From Desulfovibrionaceae bacterium (GTDB taxonomy: Bacteria; Desulfobacterota; Desulfovibrionia; Desulfovibrionales; Desulfovibrionaceae), in NCBI GenBank assembly GCA_029011315.1, contig JAQXLA010000002.1, positions 41,748 to 105,747 of the forward strand: a stretch of DNA of 64,000 nt, written 5' to 3'. The notes beneath the pieces are model-generated. The model was not told the origin of the DNA. It was given only the letters and a program-made list of their open reading frames with translations, and made no database searches. The position numbers and the translations under genes are program-made. This document shows, piece by piece, positions 18,589 to 26,709 of the stretch (position 1 is the stretch's first letter; the number at the start of each line of letters is the position of its first letter).

Positions 18589-19998
18589 ATGATTCAAGCT
18601 TCGCTTATCAAAGAAATGGAAGGCATCGTCGGTAAGGAAAACGTCTTTACCAGCGAAGCCGATCGTCAGAGCTATTCCTATGATGCCGCTGTTATCGAAC
18701 ACGTCATCCCGGGTGCCGTTATTCGTCCTACCAAGACCGAACAGCTCGGCGAAGTTATTAAAAAATTGTATGACGAAGGCGTTCCGATGTCTTTCCGTGG
18801 TTCAGGCACCAACCTGTCCGGCGGAACCACCGTTGACAGCCCCGACTGCGTCGTGGTTTGCACCAACGCTTTGAACAAAATCATCGAAGTTAACGCTAAC
18901 GATCTGTATGTGACCGCTGAATCCGGTACTATTACTGCGAAGATGGCTGCCGCTTGCGCCGCTAAGGGCCTGTTCTATCCTCCGGATCCGGGTTCCATGT
19001 CTGTGTCCACCATCGGTGGTAACGTCAACGAAAACTCCGGCGGTCTCCGCGGTCTGAAATACGGCACCACGAAAGCGTATGTTATGGCCATGGAATTCTA
19101 TGGCAATAACGGCGAACTCTGCAAAACTGGTTCTCGTACTGTTAAGTGCGCCACCGGTTATGACCTCGCTGGCCTTCTGATCGCTTCTGAAGGTACTCTG
19201 GCCTGCCTGAGCCGCATCACCTTCAAACTCGTTCCTCCGCCGAAGGCTTCCAAGGCCTGCGTTGCCTACTTCCCGGATATGGAACATGCTTCCCAGGCTG
19301 TTGCTGACATCATCGCTTCTCACGTCGTTCCCTGTACGCTGGAATTCCTTGATCACGATTCCATCAACTACATCGAAGACTTCGCTAAAGCCGGCATGGA
19401 TCGTAGCGCTGGCGCTATGCTTCTCGTTGAAGTTGACGGCCATCCGGCTCAGGTCGCTGATGAAGCCGCTATCGTTGAAAAATGCCTCAATGCCAACAAC
19501 CCCATGGCCGTGCTCGTTCCTAAGAACGCTGCTGAAAAGGCTCGCCTGTGGGAAGGCCGCCGTGTGGCTATTCCTGCTCTCGCTCGTTGCCGGCCGACTC
19601 TGCGTCTTGAAGACGTCACCGTCTGCCGTTCTCAGATCCCCGCTATGATTAAGGGTCTGCAGAAGCTTGCGAAGGACAACAATGTGCAGCTCGCCACCTT
19701 CGGTCATGCCGGTGACGGTAACCTGCATCCTTCCATCCTTTGCGACAAGCGTGATAAGGTCGAAATGGAACGCGTTGAACGCGCTGCTGAAGGCCTGTTC
19801 CTCCTCGCTCTGGAACTTAATGGTACTCTGTCCGGCGAACACGGCATCGGCACCACGAAGAAGAAGTACATGGAGAAGGAAACCTCTCGCGGTACCATCA
19901 TGTGGTCTCGCCGTATGCGTGAAGCCATGGATCCGAAAGGTCTCTTCAACGCCAACAAGATCGTGGGTGTTAACACCGTTCACGATTCCGTTTGCTAG
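18589..19998 (+). CDS. glcD: FAD-linked 2-hydroxyacid oxidase/dehydrogenase subunit, GlcD type
   Basis: This 469-residue protein of the VAO/PCMH flavin family has the FAD-binding motif RGSGTNLSGGTTVDS and GSMSVSTIGGNVNENSGGL near the N-terminus. The C-terminal FAD-oxidase part ends in FGHAGDGNLHPSI and NGTLSGEHGIGTTKK. These are hallmarks of GlcD and D-lactate dehydrogenase subunits, which pass electrons to a GlcF-like Fe-S partner; that partner is the next gene. Substrate could be glycolate, D-lactate or another D-2-hydroxyacid. A TTTGGAGG site lies seven bases before the ATG. Codon bias is extreme, as in the citE-like gene. Confidence 0.9.
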   Translation: MIQASLIKEMEGIVGKENVFTSEADRQSYSYDAAVIEHVIPGAVIRPTKTEQLGEVIKKLYDEGVPMSFRGSGTNLSGGTTVDSPDCVVVCTNALNKIIEVNANDLYVTAESGTITAKMAAACAAKGLFYPPDPGSMSVSTIGGNVNENSGGLRGLKYGTTKAYVMAMEFYGNNGELCKTGSRTVKCATGYDLAGLLIASEGTLACLSRITFKLVPPPKASKACVAYFPDMEHASQAVADIIASHVVPCTLEFLDHDSINYIEDFAKAGMDRSAGAMLLVEVDGHPAQVADEAAIVEKCLNANNPMAVLVPKNAAEKARLWEGRRVAIPALARCRPTLRLEDVTVCRSQIPAMIKGLQKLAKDNNVQLATFGHAGDGNLHPSILCDKRDKVEMERVERAAEGLFLLALELNGTLSGEHGIGTTKKKYMEKETSRGTIMWSRRMREAMDPKGLFNANKIVGVNTVHDSVC

Positions 19999-20026
19999 TT
20001 AGCTTTTTCTTAAAATCATAAAACCA

Positions 20027-20054
20027 ACTTGGGCAGACACCAGTCTGCCCAAGT
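20027..20054 (+). promoter_or_regulatory. Perfect hairpin just ahead of the glcF ribosome site
   Basis: ACTTGGGCAGAC pairs perfectly with GTCTGCCCAAGT around an ACCA loop. It lies in the glcD-glcF intergenic space, with the AGGGGA ribosome site starting one base after the stem. There is no T run, so it is not a terminator. It may stabilise mRNA ends after cleavage or tune glcF translation. Confidence 0.6.
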
Positions 20055-20067
20055 AGGGGAATATATC

Positions 20068-21363
20068 ATGAGCGATCTCAATAGCCTTGCCAAGGCGTTG
20101 ATGGAAATCGACGACCTCCTTGCTTCCTGCATGAAATGCGGCTTCTGCCAGGCTTTTTGTCCTGTGTTTGATCAGACTCGTAAAGAGGGTGACGTCACCC
20201 GTGGTAAGATTGCTCTTACCGAAAATCTCGCCCGTCTGGTGATTCAGGATCCCGATCAGGTTTACGAAAAGCTGTCTCACTGCTTGATGTGCGGCAGTTG
20301 CGCGTACAACTGTCCTTCCGGCGTGAAAACGATGGATATCTTCATCGCCGCCAGAGAAGCTTTCGCGAATTACAACGGCCTGAACGCCATTGAAAAAGCT
20401 ATTTTCCGTACGTTGCTTCCCAATCCCCGCATTCTCGATACTCTGATGCGCGTTGGATCTCCTTTCCAGAAGCTCATCATGAAGAAGGAAGAAGACAAAG
20501 TTCAGGACACCGCTCGTGCTCCTCTGATGAAGGCCTTCATCGGTGCCGAACGTCGTATTCCTGTTGTGGCTGACAAGTCCTTCCATGCTACGCACGGCAA
20601 AATTAACATGCCTGTTGGCAAAAGCGGTCTGAAAGTTGTGTACTTCCCCGGTTGCATGGGTGACCTCGTGTACACGAAGATTTCTGACGCTTGCATGAAG
20701 ATTTTTGACTACCACGGAGTTGGTGTCTTCATGGCTGATAACTTCGCCTGCTGTGGCATGCCCGCTATGTCCCACGGCGAACGTAACGGTATCTTGAAGA
20801 TGCTCCGTCATAACCTTGATATTTTGCAGGATGTCAAATTTGACTATATTATCACTCCTTGCGCTTCCTGCACCGAAATGATCAAGGAATACTGGCCTCG
20901 CTATGCTGAGGATCTTGAACCTCAGTATCGCAGACTGGCGAAGGATATCGCTGAAAAGTCCATGGAAATCAACCAGTTCGTTGTTGATGTCCTGAAGATT
21001 CAGGCTTCCAAGCACCGTGGTGGTACTCCTGTGACCTATCATGAATCCTGTCACTTGAGAATGGGTCTTGGCATCAGTGCTCAGCCGCGTGTTCTGATTA
21101 ACGTAAACCAGAACATGAACCTGGTTGAAATGAATGAAGCTGATCATTGCTGCGGTTGCGGCGGTAGCTTCACGCTTGATGAACCCGAACTGTCTCGTGA
21201 AATTGGTCAGCGTAAACGTGATAACATCGTGAACTCTGGTGCTGCTGTTGTTGCAACTGGCTGCCCCGCTTGCATGATGCAGCTCAATGATATGCTGTCT
21301 CGTAATCATGATAAGGTTGTTGTAAAGCATACGGCTGAAATTTATGCTGATACGCTGAAGTAA
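20068..21363 (+). CDS. glcF: Fe-S subunit of 2-hydroxyacid oxidase, GlcF/LutA-like (CCG domain)
   Basis: This 431-residue protein has two 4Fe-4S ferredoxin motifs at the N-terminus (SCMKCGFCQAFCPVF and CLMCGSCAYNCPSG). Two cysteine-rich CCG domains follow, seen as FPGCMGDLVY...CCGMPAM and TYHESCHLRMGLG...CCGCGGSF. It would take electrons from the GlcD-like flavoprotein and pass them to quinones or another carrier. The ATG at 20068 has AGGGGA seven bases upstream and is preferred over the track start at 20029, which lies in the hairpin. Codons are strongly biased, and a terminator follows. Confidence 0.9.
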   Translation: MSDLNSLAKALMEIDDLLASCMKCGFCQAFCPVFDQTRKEGDVTRGKIALTENLARLVIQDPDQVYEKLSHCLMCGSCAYNCPSGVKTMDIFIAAREAFANYNGLNAIEKAIFRTLLPNPRILDTLMRVGSPFQKLIMKKEEDKVQDTARAPLMKAFIGAERRIPVVADKSFHATHGKINMPVGKSGLKVVYFPGCMGDLVYTKISDACMKIFDYHGVGVFMADNFACCGMPAMSHGERNGILKMLRHNLDILQDVKFDYIITPCASCTEMIKEYWPRYAEDLEPQYRRLAKDIAEKSMEINQFVVDVLKIQASKHRGGTPVTYHESCHLRMGLGISAQPRVLINVNQNMNLVEMNEADHCCGCGGSFTLDEPELSREIGQRKRDNIVNSGAAVVATGCPACMMQLNDMLSRNHDKVVVKHTAEIYADTLK

Positions 21364-21394
21364 TCTTGTCATAAGATGATATTATAATACCTTA

Positions 21395-21427
21395 GGGGAA
21401 GAGAGTTTTACTTTCTTCCCCTTTTTT
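21395..21427 (+). terminator. Intrinsic terminator after glcF
   Basis: GGGGAAGAGAG pairs with CTTTCTTCCCC (one mismatch) and is followed by TTTTTT. It ends the carbon-metabolism operon just before the prophage boundary. Confidence 0.8.
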
Positions 21428-21560
21428 ATATAGACAAAAAAATAAAAAAAAGATAAAATTTTACAAAACAAAGATGGTTTAAAAGATTATTTTTGTTTTT
21501 ACGTCTACAGATTTATCTTGATGGTCAAGATCATTCCCCTCTGTGGACGTTTTTTTTATT

Positions 21561-21576
21561 GTTCGACGCGTCGAAC
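21561..21576. repeat. 16 bp palindrome at the left edge of the phage module
   Basis: GTTCGACGCGTCGAAC is a perfect palindrome seven bases outside the left long repeat. The right edge has GTTCGCGATGTCGAAC, which shares the GTTCG-N5-TCGAAC frame, so the pair is unlikely to be chance. It may be a protein-binding or recombination-related site. Confidence 0.55.
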
Positions 21577-21583
21577 TTCCTAT

Positions 21584-21645
21584 CCGGCAGCCCTCTTTCT
21601 TTTAGGAAATTCAACATGTGCGGGATTGGCATAGGGGGAGAGGGG
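21584..21645 (+). repeat. Left 62 bp direct repeat (attL-like)
   Basis: This copy starts CCGGCAGCCCTCTTTCTTTT and matches the copy at 43729-43789 in the same orientation at about nine of ten positions, with the last 29 bases identical (start TGTGCGGGATTGGCATAGGG). The arms CCCTCT.. and ..AGAGGG can pair as a hairpin, with G-U pairs replacing G-C pairs where the two copies differ. It bounds the phage module as an attachment-site-like repeat. Confidence 0.7.
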
Positions 21646-21674
21646 TTGAAAAATACCGTTTGATTGTGTAGATA
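21646..21674 (+). promoter_or_regulatory. Candidate promoter at the left end of the phage module
   Basis: TTGAAA directly abuts the attL-like core and is followed after 17 bases by TAGATA. The predicted start near 21681 lies only about 17 bases before a strong terminator hairpin, giving a very short leader transcript unless termination is prevented. Confidence 0.4.
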
Positions 21675-21697
21675 TAGTCAAAGATATCGGATTTTTG

Positions 21698-21743
21698 AGA
21701 AGCCTAGCAGACTGGGATCCAGCTGCCAGGCTTCTTTTTTTTT
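21698..21743 (+). terminator. Strong leader terminator before the phage late genes
   Basis: AGAAGCCT-A-GCA-GA-CTGG pairs with CCAG-C-TGC-C-AGGCTTCT, a long stem with small bulges, followed by eight T residues. It sits between the candidate promoter and the first phage gene, so it could be a late-gene antitermination checkpoint or a boundary insulator. Confidence 0.8.
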
Positions 21744-21780
21744 AGGGCGGCGGGCGGGCCGCACATTTTGGGGAATGGAT

Positions 21781-22347
21781 ATGCCGGAAACTGTCTATTC
21801 TTATGATCCTGACTTGCGGAATAGAAATTTTTGCTTCCAGAAAATTACAGACGCATTTGAAGCGGGGAAAATTTTTGACAAGATCCATGAAGATCGCCTG
21901 TCATGGGCGTATTTTCCTGACAGTATCAGCCGCGAATACTGGATCCGTCTGCAGCTTTGCCCGGGGCATCATTTGATAGCCGCCTATGAAAATAGAAAGC
22001 TTGCCGGAATTATGGAAGCGCACCCGCCGATTTCAGGATCGTTTGTGTATGAAGTCGGCATGTGCGCCTTGCGTGATTTCTTCAGCGTATCTGTTCCTCT
22101 TGGCATGTGCGCAATCAGATTTCTTTTGAATCTGAATGCCGATTGCGTCGGGCTTATGGGAAGAATACCGCAGACAAACAGACACGCCTTGAATCTTTAT
22201 GACAAGCTTGGCTTTTCAATGTTATGCCGCGTCCCGGGATATTTCCGAATAAGGGAGAAAAAGGGACGGGTTGCGGATGGTATCTTTGTTTTTGGCAGTC
22301 GGCAGGAGCTGCTTGAGGCAAACAGGGCTTTTTCCCCGGAAAGCTGA
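21781..22347 (+). CDS. Phage GNAT-fold acetyltransferase-like protein
   Basis: This 188-residue protein has GNAT features: a beta strand pair in HHLIAAYENRKLAGIMEAHP and a C-terminal MGRIPQTNRHALNLYDKLGFSM, the acetyl-CoA binding and GF region. GNAT-like proteins of this kind (compare DUF2824) occur beside podovirus head genes, and their substrate is unknown. GGGGA lies six bases before the ATG at 21781 (MPETVYSYDPDLRN); the ATG at 21775 would be too close to it, and the track start at 21664 lies before the terminator. It is the first gene of the late operon. Confidence 0.65.
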   Translation: MPETVYSYDPDLRNRNFCFQKITDAFEAGKIFDKIHEDRLSWAYFPDSISREYWIRLQLCPGHHLIAAYENRKLAGIMEAHPPISGSFVYEVGMCALRDFFSVSVPLGMCAIRFLLNLNADCVGLMGRIPQTNRHALNLYDKLGFSMLCRVPGYFRIREKKGRVADGIFVFGSRQELLEANRAFSPES

Positions 22348-22377
22348 TGCAGTACTTTAAAAAAAACAGGGGTAGAA

Positions 22378-22545
22378 ATGGCGCAACATGAAAAAAATAC
22401 GGAAATGAAAGCGGAAGAGAGCAGGCAGGAGCTGCTTGAAAAACTTAAAAGCAGAACTTTAAGTTTTCTGGCGACGTGCTTCAGTCTTGCCCTGAGAACC
22501 GCAGCGGCATGGATTCGGGAAAAACTGGGGAAGCGACAGGGATAA
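22378..22545 (+). CDS. Small phage protein, 55 residues, unknown
   Basis: This ORF is not in the track. It starts ATG at 22378 after CAGGGG and encodes MAQHEKNTEMKAEESRQELL, then a moderately hydrophobic amphipathic helix (LSFLATCFSLALRTAAAWI) and a basic end. It fits between the GNAT gene and the 65-residue gene without overlap. The helical N-terminus with a C-terminal hydrophobic helix could indicate a small membrane-associated or virion protein. No function is assigned. Confidence 0.55.
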   Translation: MAQHEKNTEMKAEESRQELLEKLKSRTLSFLATCFSLALRTAAAWIREKLGKRQG

Positions 22546-22555
22546 GGGGGACAAG

Positions 22556-22753
22556 ATGGGCGGCGGAAGCTATGAAGCACCGGAAATAAAAACAGACGTT
22601 GAACCGGCAAAGCAGGCTGTCAAAAGTGTCAGCGCGGCAGCAGCCGACGCGGCGCAGGCACAAAGGGAAAGAGCCCGGAAAAGCAGAGGCTTGGCCGGAT
22701 CAATCCTGACAGGAACAGGAACGGACAGCAGCGGCATAACGTTGGGCGCATGA
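22556..22753 (+). CDS. Small phage head-module protein, 65 residues
   Basis: The product MGGGSYEAPEIKTDVEPAKQ followed by an alanine-rich helix and GLAGSILTGTGTDSSGITLG resembles small proteins found just before portal genes in podoviruses of this kind. In those the C-terminal G-T-G-rich end is conserved. The start has a strong AAGGGGGAC site. Its stop overlaps the portal start (ATGATGA), which implies coupling. Role unknown; a minor head or connector component is a guess. Confidence 0.6.
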   Translation: MGGGSYEAPEIKTDVEPAKQAVKSVSAAAADAAQAQRERARKSRGLAGSILTGTGTDSSGITLGA

Positions 22754-24477
22754 TGACAGACGGGGAAAGAGGAAGAATCGGGCGCATTGCCGCACGCTAT
22801 GAGGGGCTTAAGCAGGAGCGGAGCGGATTTCTCAGCCTCTGGAAAAGCATAGGCGATCTGTTTCTGCCTGGACGGTACAGAGATGACACGGACACCGATG
22901 CGCAGCGCAGGATCAAGCTGAGTCCCGTAGTCAACAGCCGGCCGCGGCTGGCGTTGAGGACGCTGGCTTCTGGCATGCAAGGCGGGATGACAAGCCCGGC
23001 GCGGCCATGGTTCCGGCTGGGATTGCGCCAGCCGTGGAACGGAGACGGATCCGGAGAGGTTCGGAAATGGCTTGACGATGTAACTCAGGCCATGATCACT
23101 TGTCTGCATCATTCAAATTTCTATGATGCGGCGCACGATACTTATGAGATGCTTGGCGCATTCGGTACGGCCCTGCTTATTGAGACAGCCGACGCCGACG
23201 GCCTGCGCTTTATGCCCGTGCGGGCCGGTGAATATGTGCTTGACGTTGACAGTCGTGGCCGTCCAGATACCTTTTTCCGCAGAATATCCATGACAGCCAG
23301 ACAGGCGGCGCAGCAGTTCGGGAGGGATAGGCTTCCGGACAATATGTCTGCGGCTCTGAAAAGTCCGGGTCAGGCGGATACGCAGCGGTTTGAAATCGTA
23401 CATGGCGTATTCCCTGCTGAAGATGAGCCGGGAAGCGGAGACGGGCGGCACGCCTTTGCAAGCGTCTATTTTACGCAGGAAGGGCAGGGGGCGACTATCC
23501 TGGAAGAAGGCGGATACAATATGTTCCCGGCCTTTGCGCCGCGCTGGTCGGCAACTGGACTTGATGTCTACGGAAGAAGTCCGGCGATGGATGTTCTGCC
23601 TGATGCGCGTTCCCTGCAGAAGATGGATGCGCAGCTGCTCCGGCTTCAGCATCTTCTTGCCGATCCGCCGATGATGCTGGACGCAACCTTGAAGGGGCGC
23701 GGCGTGGACCTCAATCCGGGAGGAAAAAACTTCGCCGATTTGAGATCGTCCGGCGGGGCGTATGCGCTTCCGGTTTACAGCCCTATGCCTGCGGCAGTGG
23801 CGTCGGCGGAAAATGCCGTATTGCGGGCGGAAGAAAGAATATCAGCGGGGCTTTATTCGGATTTGTTCCGGCTTCTGATTGATTCCACGCGGCGAAATGT
23901 GACGGCTACGGAAATCGAAGCGAAGCAACAGGAAAAAATGCTGCTGCTCGGGCCGGTGGTGGAGCGACTGCATCAGGAATTCCTTGAACCGCTGATCCGC
24001 AGGACCTTCGGACTGATGCGGGAATGGAATGCGCTGCCGCCAATGCCGGACATTTTGCGCGGGGAAAATGGAGAAATTGAAGCGCCGCCGATAGACGTCG
24101 CCTTTGAATCCGTGCTGGCGCAGGCGCAGAAGCTGATGGCAACCACGGCCATAGAGCAGGGCTTGAATTTTATTGCCCGTGTGGCGTCGGCGTGTCCGGA
24201 AGCGTTGGATATTGTGCACGTCGATCGGACGGTGCGCAGCTACGGAGAGCGGATCGGAATGCCGGAAGGCTGTCTGAATGATGAAGGCGAAGTAGCCAGA
24301 ATCCGCAAGGCCAGAGCGGCGGCGCAGAGCGGGGACGCAGAACAGGCGCAAGCAGGTGAGGCAATAGACATGGCCTTGAAAGCGGCGCAGGCGGGCAAGG
24401 CTTTGAGCCAGACGCAAGCCGGCGCGGCGGACGGGTCTCTGATGGCGCAGCTTATCGGCGGGCTTGGAAGATTGTAA
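22750..24477 (+). CDS. Portal protein (head-to-tail connector)
   Basis: This 575-residue protein fits the T7/BPP-1 head-tail connector family (PF12236 type). It has a helical N-terminus (RIAARYEGLKQERSGFLSLW), LALRTLASGMQGGMTSPARPWF, and YSDLFRLLIDSTRRNVTATEI, followed by a helical C-terminus. Twelve copies would form the ring through which DNA is packaged and released. Length is usual (about 530-580). Two ATGs lie three bases apart at 22750 and 22753, and both overlap the preceding stop. Confidence 0.88.
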   Translation: MMTDGERGRIGRIAARYEGLKQERSGFLSLWKSIGDLFLPGRYRDDTDTDAQRRIKLSPVVNSRPRLALRTLASGMQGGMTSPARPWFRLGLRQPWNGDGSGEVRKWLDDVTQAMITCLHHSNFYDAAHDTYEMLGAFGTALLIETADADGLRFMPVRAGEYVLDVDSRGRPDTFFRRISMTARQAAQQFGRDRLPDNMSAALKSPGQADTQRFEIVHGVFPAEDEPGSGDGRHAFASVYFTQEGQGATILEEGGYNMFPAFAPRWSATGLDVYGRSPAMDVLPDARSLQKMDAQLLRLQHLLADPPMMLDATLKGRGVDLNPGGKNFADLRSSGGAYALPVYSPMPAAVASAENAVLRAEERISAGLYSDLFRLLIDSTRRNVTATEIEAKQQEKMLLLGPVVERLHQEFLEPLIRRTFGLMREWNALPPMPDILRGENGEIEAPPIDVAFESVLAQAQKLMATTAIEQGLNFIARVASACPEALDIVHVDRTVRSYGERIGMPEGCLNDEGEVARIRKARAAAQSGDAEQAQAGEAIDMALKAAQAGKALSQTQAGAADGSLMAQLIGGLGRL

Positions 24478-24487
24478 GAGGAAAAGC

Positions 24488-24766
24488 ATGTACGAATACG
24501 AAGAAACGGCGGAAGAAAGCAGGCAGGAAACAGAGTCGCGGGAGTCCATGCGTCTTTTCATCCGTCAGGCAGCGCAGTCGACAGAGGGCCGGAAATTCTT
24601 TCGCAGTCTGCTGGATGTTTCCGAATGTCTGCATCAGGCGCCGGAAACGGGTGGCGCGCTTTTTCTGGTGCGGCATGAAGGGCGGAGGGACGTGGGGATC
24701 TGGCTGCTTGGACAGCTTGCGGAAGCGGATGCGCTGGCGAATGTGCTGAAGATGGAAAAAAAATAA
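24488..24766 (+). CDS. Bbp19-like small phage protein
   Basis: This 92-residue product contains GRRDVGIWLLGQLAEADALA preceded by STEGRKFFRSLLDV. This matches the pattern of small conserved podovirus proteins (Bbp19 family; typical text '..GRRxLWxLL...NEGRRNVGLxLL'). Such genes sit between portal and terminase, as here. The role is not known to me; some annotators suspect a packaging function such as a small terminase. The ATG at 24488 follows AGAGGAAAAGC, and the track start at 24464 lies in the portal gene. It ends one base before the terminase start. Confidence 0.65.
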   Translation: MYEYEETAEESRQETESRESMRLFIRQAAQSTEGRKFFRSLLDVSECLHQAPETGGALFLVRHEGRRDVGIWLLGQLAEADALANVLKMEKK

Positions 24767-24767
24767 G

Positions 24768-26075
24768 ATGCGCGGCGATGTGATTCCGTATGAAAGCCGA
24801 TATCCGGAAATTGAAGCAATGCTTGAAGGCGTGCGCTTTTCCGTGCTGGTGGCGCATAGGCGTTTTGGCAAAACCGTGCTGGCCGTCAATCGGCTTTTGA
24901 AGCTTGCGCTTGAATGCCAGAAAGAGCGCGGCTTCTTTGCCTATGTCGCGCCGTTTCGCAATCAGGCCAAGTCAATCGCCTGGGCCTATATGAAGCGGTA
25001 CTCCGCCGGCATAGAGGGCAGGAAAGTGCAGGAAACAGAGCTTTCCGTACGCTTTGAAAATGAAGCGACGATCCGTCTGTTCGGCGCGGACAATCCAGAC
25101 GCATTGCGCGGAATGTATTTTGATTCGGTTGTTTTGGATGAAGTGGCGCAGATGAAGCCGGAAATCTGGGCGGAAATTATCCGGCCGGCATTGGCGGATC
25201 GGGAGGGAAGCGCGCTTTTTATCGGAACGCCAAAGGGGATCAACCTCTTTTCCGAAATGTATCACAGAGCGGCGGAAGCCCAGGCGGCGGGCGATCCGAA
25301 TTGGCTGGCGCTTTCGTTCCCTGTCACGCAGACCACAGCCTTGAAACCGGAAGAAGTGGAGCGGCTGAAAGAAGAGCTTTCAGAAAATACCTGGCGGCAG
25401 GAAATGCTTTGCGACTTCAATGCCTCCAGCGATGACAGCCTGATCCCGCTGGATGTGGTCAGCGAAGGAAGGCGGGCAGGGCATGGAATGAAGCCGGATC
25501 ATTTCTCGCCGCTGGTGCTGGGCGTCGATGTGGCGCGCTTCGGGGATGATGCCAGCGTAATCTTTCCCAGACGCGGGAAGCTGGCCATGATGCCGACGGT
25601 ATTGCACAAGGTGGACAATATGACTTTGGCCGATGCTGTCGGGGAAAAAATGGCGCGGCTGCTGCCTCAGGGAGTCTATATCGACAACGGCGGCGGGGGA
25701 GGCGTTATCGACAGGCTGACAAGCCTGGGCCTTGCCGTGAGCGGGGTGCACTTCGGCGGGCGGGCGCTGGACAGCGAACGCTTTCACAATCGGCGGGCGG
25801 AAATGTGGTTCCGGCTGGCGGAATGGCTGAAAAATGGCGGGGCCCTGCCGGATTTGGAAGCTCTTGCCGGGGATCTTTCCGCAATCCGGTATTTTTATGA
25901 CTCTACAGGCAAAATGAAACTGGAAAGCAAGGAAGACATCAAGGCGCGGATCGGACGGTCTCCGGATCTGGGGGATGCGCTGGCCTTGACTTTTGCCGTC
26001 AATCTTCCCGGTCTTGCGCTCGGCGATTTGTATGGAAACGGGACAGGAACGGCATACGATCCGCTTGCATGGTGA
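24768..26075 (+). CDS. terL: Terminase large subunit
   Basis: This 435-residue packaging motor has an ATPase domain with the Walker A-like VAHRRFGKTVLAVNRLL and the Walker B region DSVVLDEVAQMKPEIW. The coupling motif is FIGTPKGINLF. The C-terminal RNase H-like nuclease domain shows VLGVDVARFGDDASVIF (catalytic aspartates) and an acidic PDLGDALALTFA end. It would translocate and cut concatemeric DNA at the portal. The gene order portal, Bbp19-like, terL is that of BPP-1-like phages. No frameshift or missing motif is seen. Confidence 0.92.
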   Translation: MRGDVIPYESRYPEIEAMLEGVRFSVLVAHRRFGKTVLAVNRLLKLALECQKERGFFAYVAPFRNQAKSIAWAYMKRYSAGIEGRKVQETELSVRFENEATIRLFGADNPDALRGMYFDSVVLDEVAQMKPEIWAEIIRPALADREGSALFIGTPKGINLFSEMYHRAAEAQAAGDPNWLALSFPVTQTTALKPEEVERLKEELSENTWRQEMLCDFNASSDDSLIPLDVVSEGRRAGHGMKPDHFSPLVLGVDVARFGDDASVIFPRRGKLAMMPTVLHKVDNMTLADAVGEKMARLLPQGVYIDNGGGGGVIDRLTSLGLAVSGVHFGGRALDSERFHNRRAEMWFRLAEWLKNGGALPDLEALAGDLSAIRYFYDSTGKMKLESKEDIKARIGRSPDLGDALALTFAVNLPGLALGDLYGNGTGTAYDPLAW

Positions 26076-26094
26076 AAGGGGAAAAGGGGGAAAA

Positions 26095-26697
26095 ATGGAC
26101 GATAAAAACGAAATGCTGATCGACAGCATCGGCAGCGATGGGAATGCGGTTCCTTCTCTGCAGAATCCCAGTGAAGATTCGCAGACAGAGCCGGAAGAGA
26201 TGAAGCAGGGAGAGCCGGACAGCGTCAAAACCTGGAAGCTGACCCTGACAGAGGAAGAGCGCAAGATCTTTCCCATATCGGATAATGCGCTGAATGAATT
26301 TGAAAGGCGTGCGCAGGATCTGGGACTGACGGAAGAGCAGGCCAGCGGGCTGCTGAAATACCGCAGGGAGCAGTATCAGGCGTATCAGCGGGAAGCGGAA
26401 GCGGAAGAAGCGGAACGGATCCGCGGCTGGCGGGCCAGTCTGGCGGCGGATTCGGAAATCGGCGGAAGTGATCGCAATGCCAGGGAAGCCAATGCGGCAG
26501 CCATACGGGCGATCGACATGTTCGGAAATGAGGAGCTGAAAAAAATGCTGGTGGAAACCGGCTACGAATTCAATCCGGAAATCAGAAGATTCCTTGTCCG
26601 TGTGGGGCGGGCGCTGGGAGAGGCGAAAGCAGTCACAGGCAAAGAAACGGCGCCGCAGGTGCGGCATCTGGCCGATCGGCTTTATCCGAAAATGTAA
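26095..26697 (+). CDS. Putative capsid scaffolding protein
   Basis: This 200-residue acidic protein is predicted to be largely helical, with a long E/A/R-rich coil (YRREQYQAYQREAEAEEAER) and a basic C-terminal part that could bind the capsid shell. Position directly before the major capsid gene, size and composition are those of podovirus scaffolds. There is no direct motif, so the call rests on context. The ATG at 26095 follows a purine-rich GGGGGAAAA; the track start at 25993 lies inside terL. Confidence 0.65.
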   Translation: MDDKNEMLIDSIGSDGNAVPSLQNPSEDSQTEPEEMKQGEPDSVKTWKLTLTEEERKIFPISDNALNEFERRAQDLGLTEEQASGLLKYRREQYQAYQREAEAEEAERIRGWRASLAADSEIGGSDRNAREANAAAIRAIDMFGNEELKKMLVETGYEFNPEIRRFLVRVGRALGEAKAVTGKETAPQVRHLADRLYPKM

Positions 26698-26709
26698 GGA
26701 GGGGAAGAA

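Noticed and set aside
18802-21372. Long minus-strand ORFs (393 and 457 codons) over glcD and glcF
   Set aside because: They are shadows caused by the strong codon bias of the real plus-strand genes; they have no ribosome sites and no protein-like composition.
21561-21645. tRNA or tmRNA 3' end as phage attachment site
   Set aside because: GTTCGA recalls a T-arm, but no acceptor, D or anticodon arms can be folded around it and no CCA end is placed correctly.
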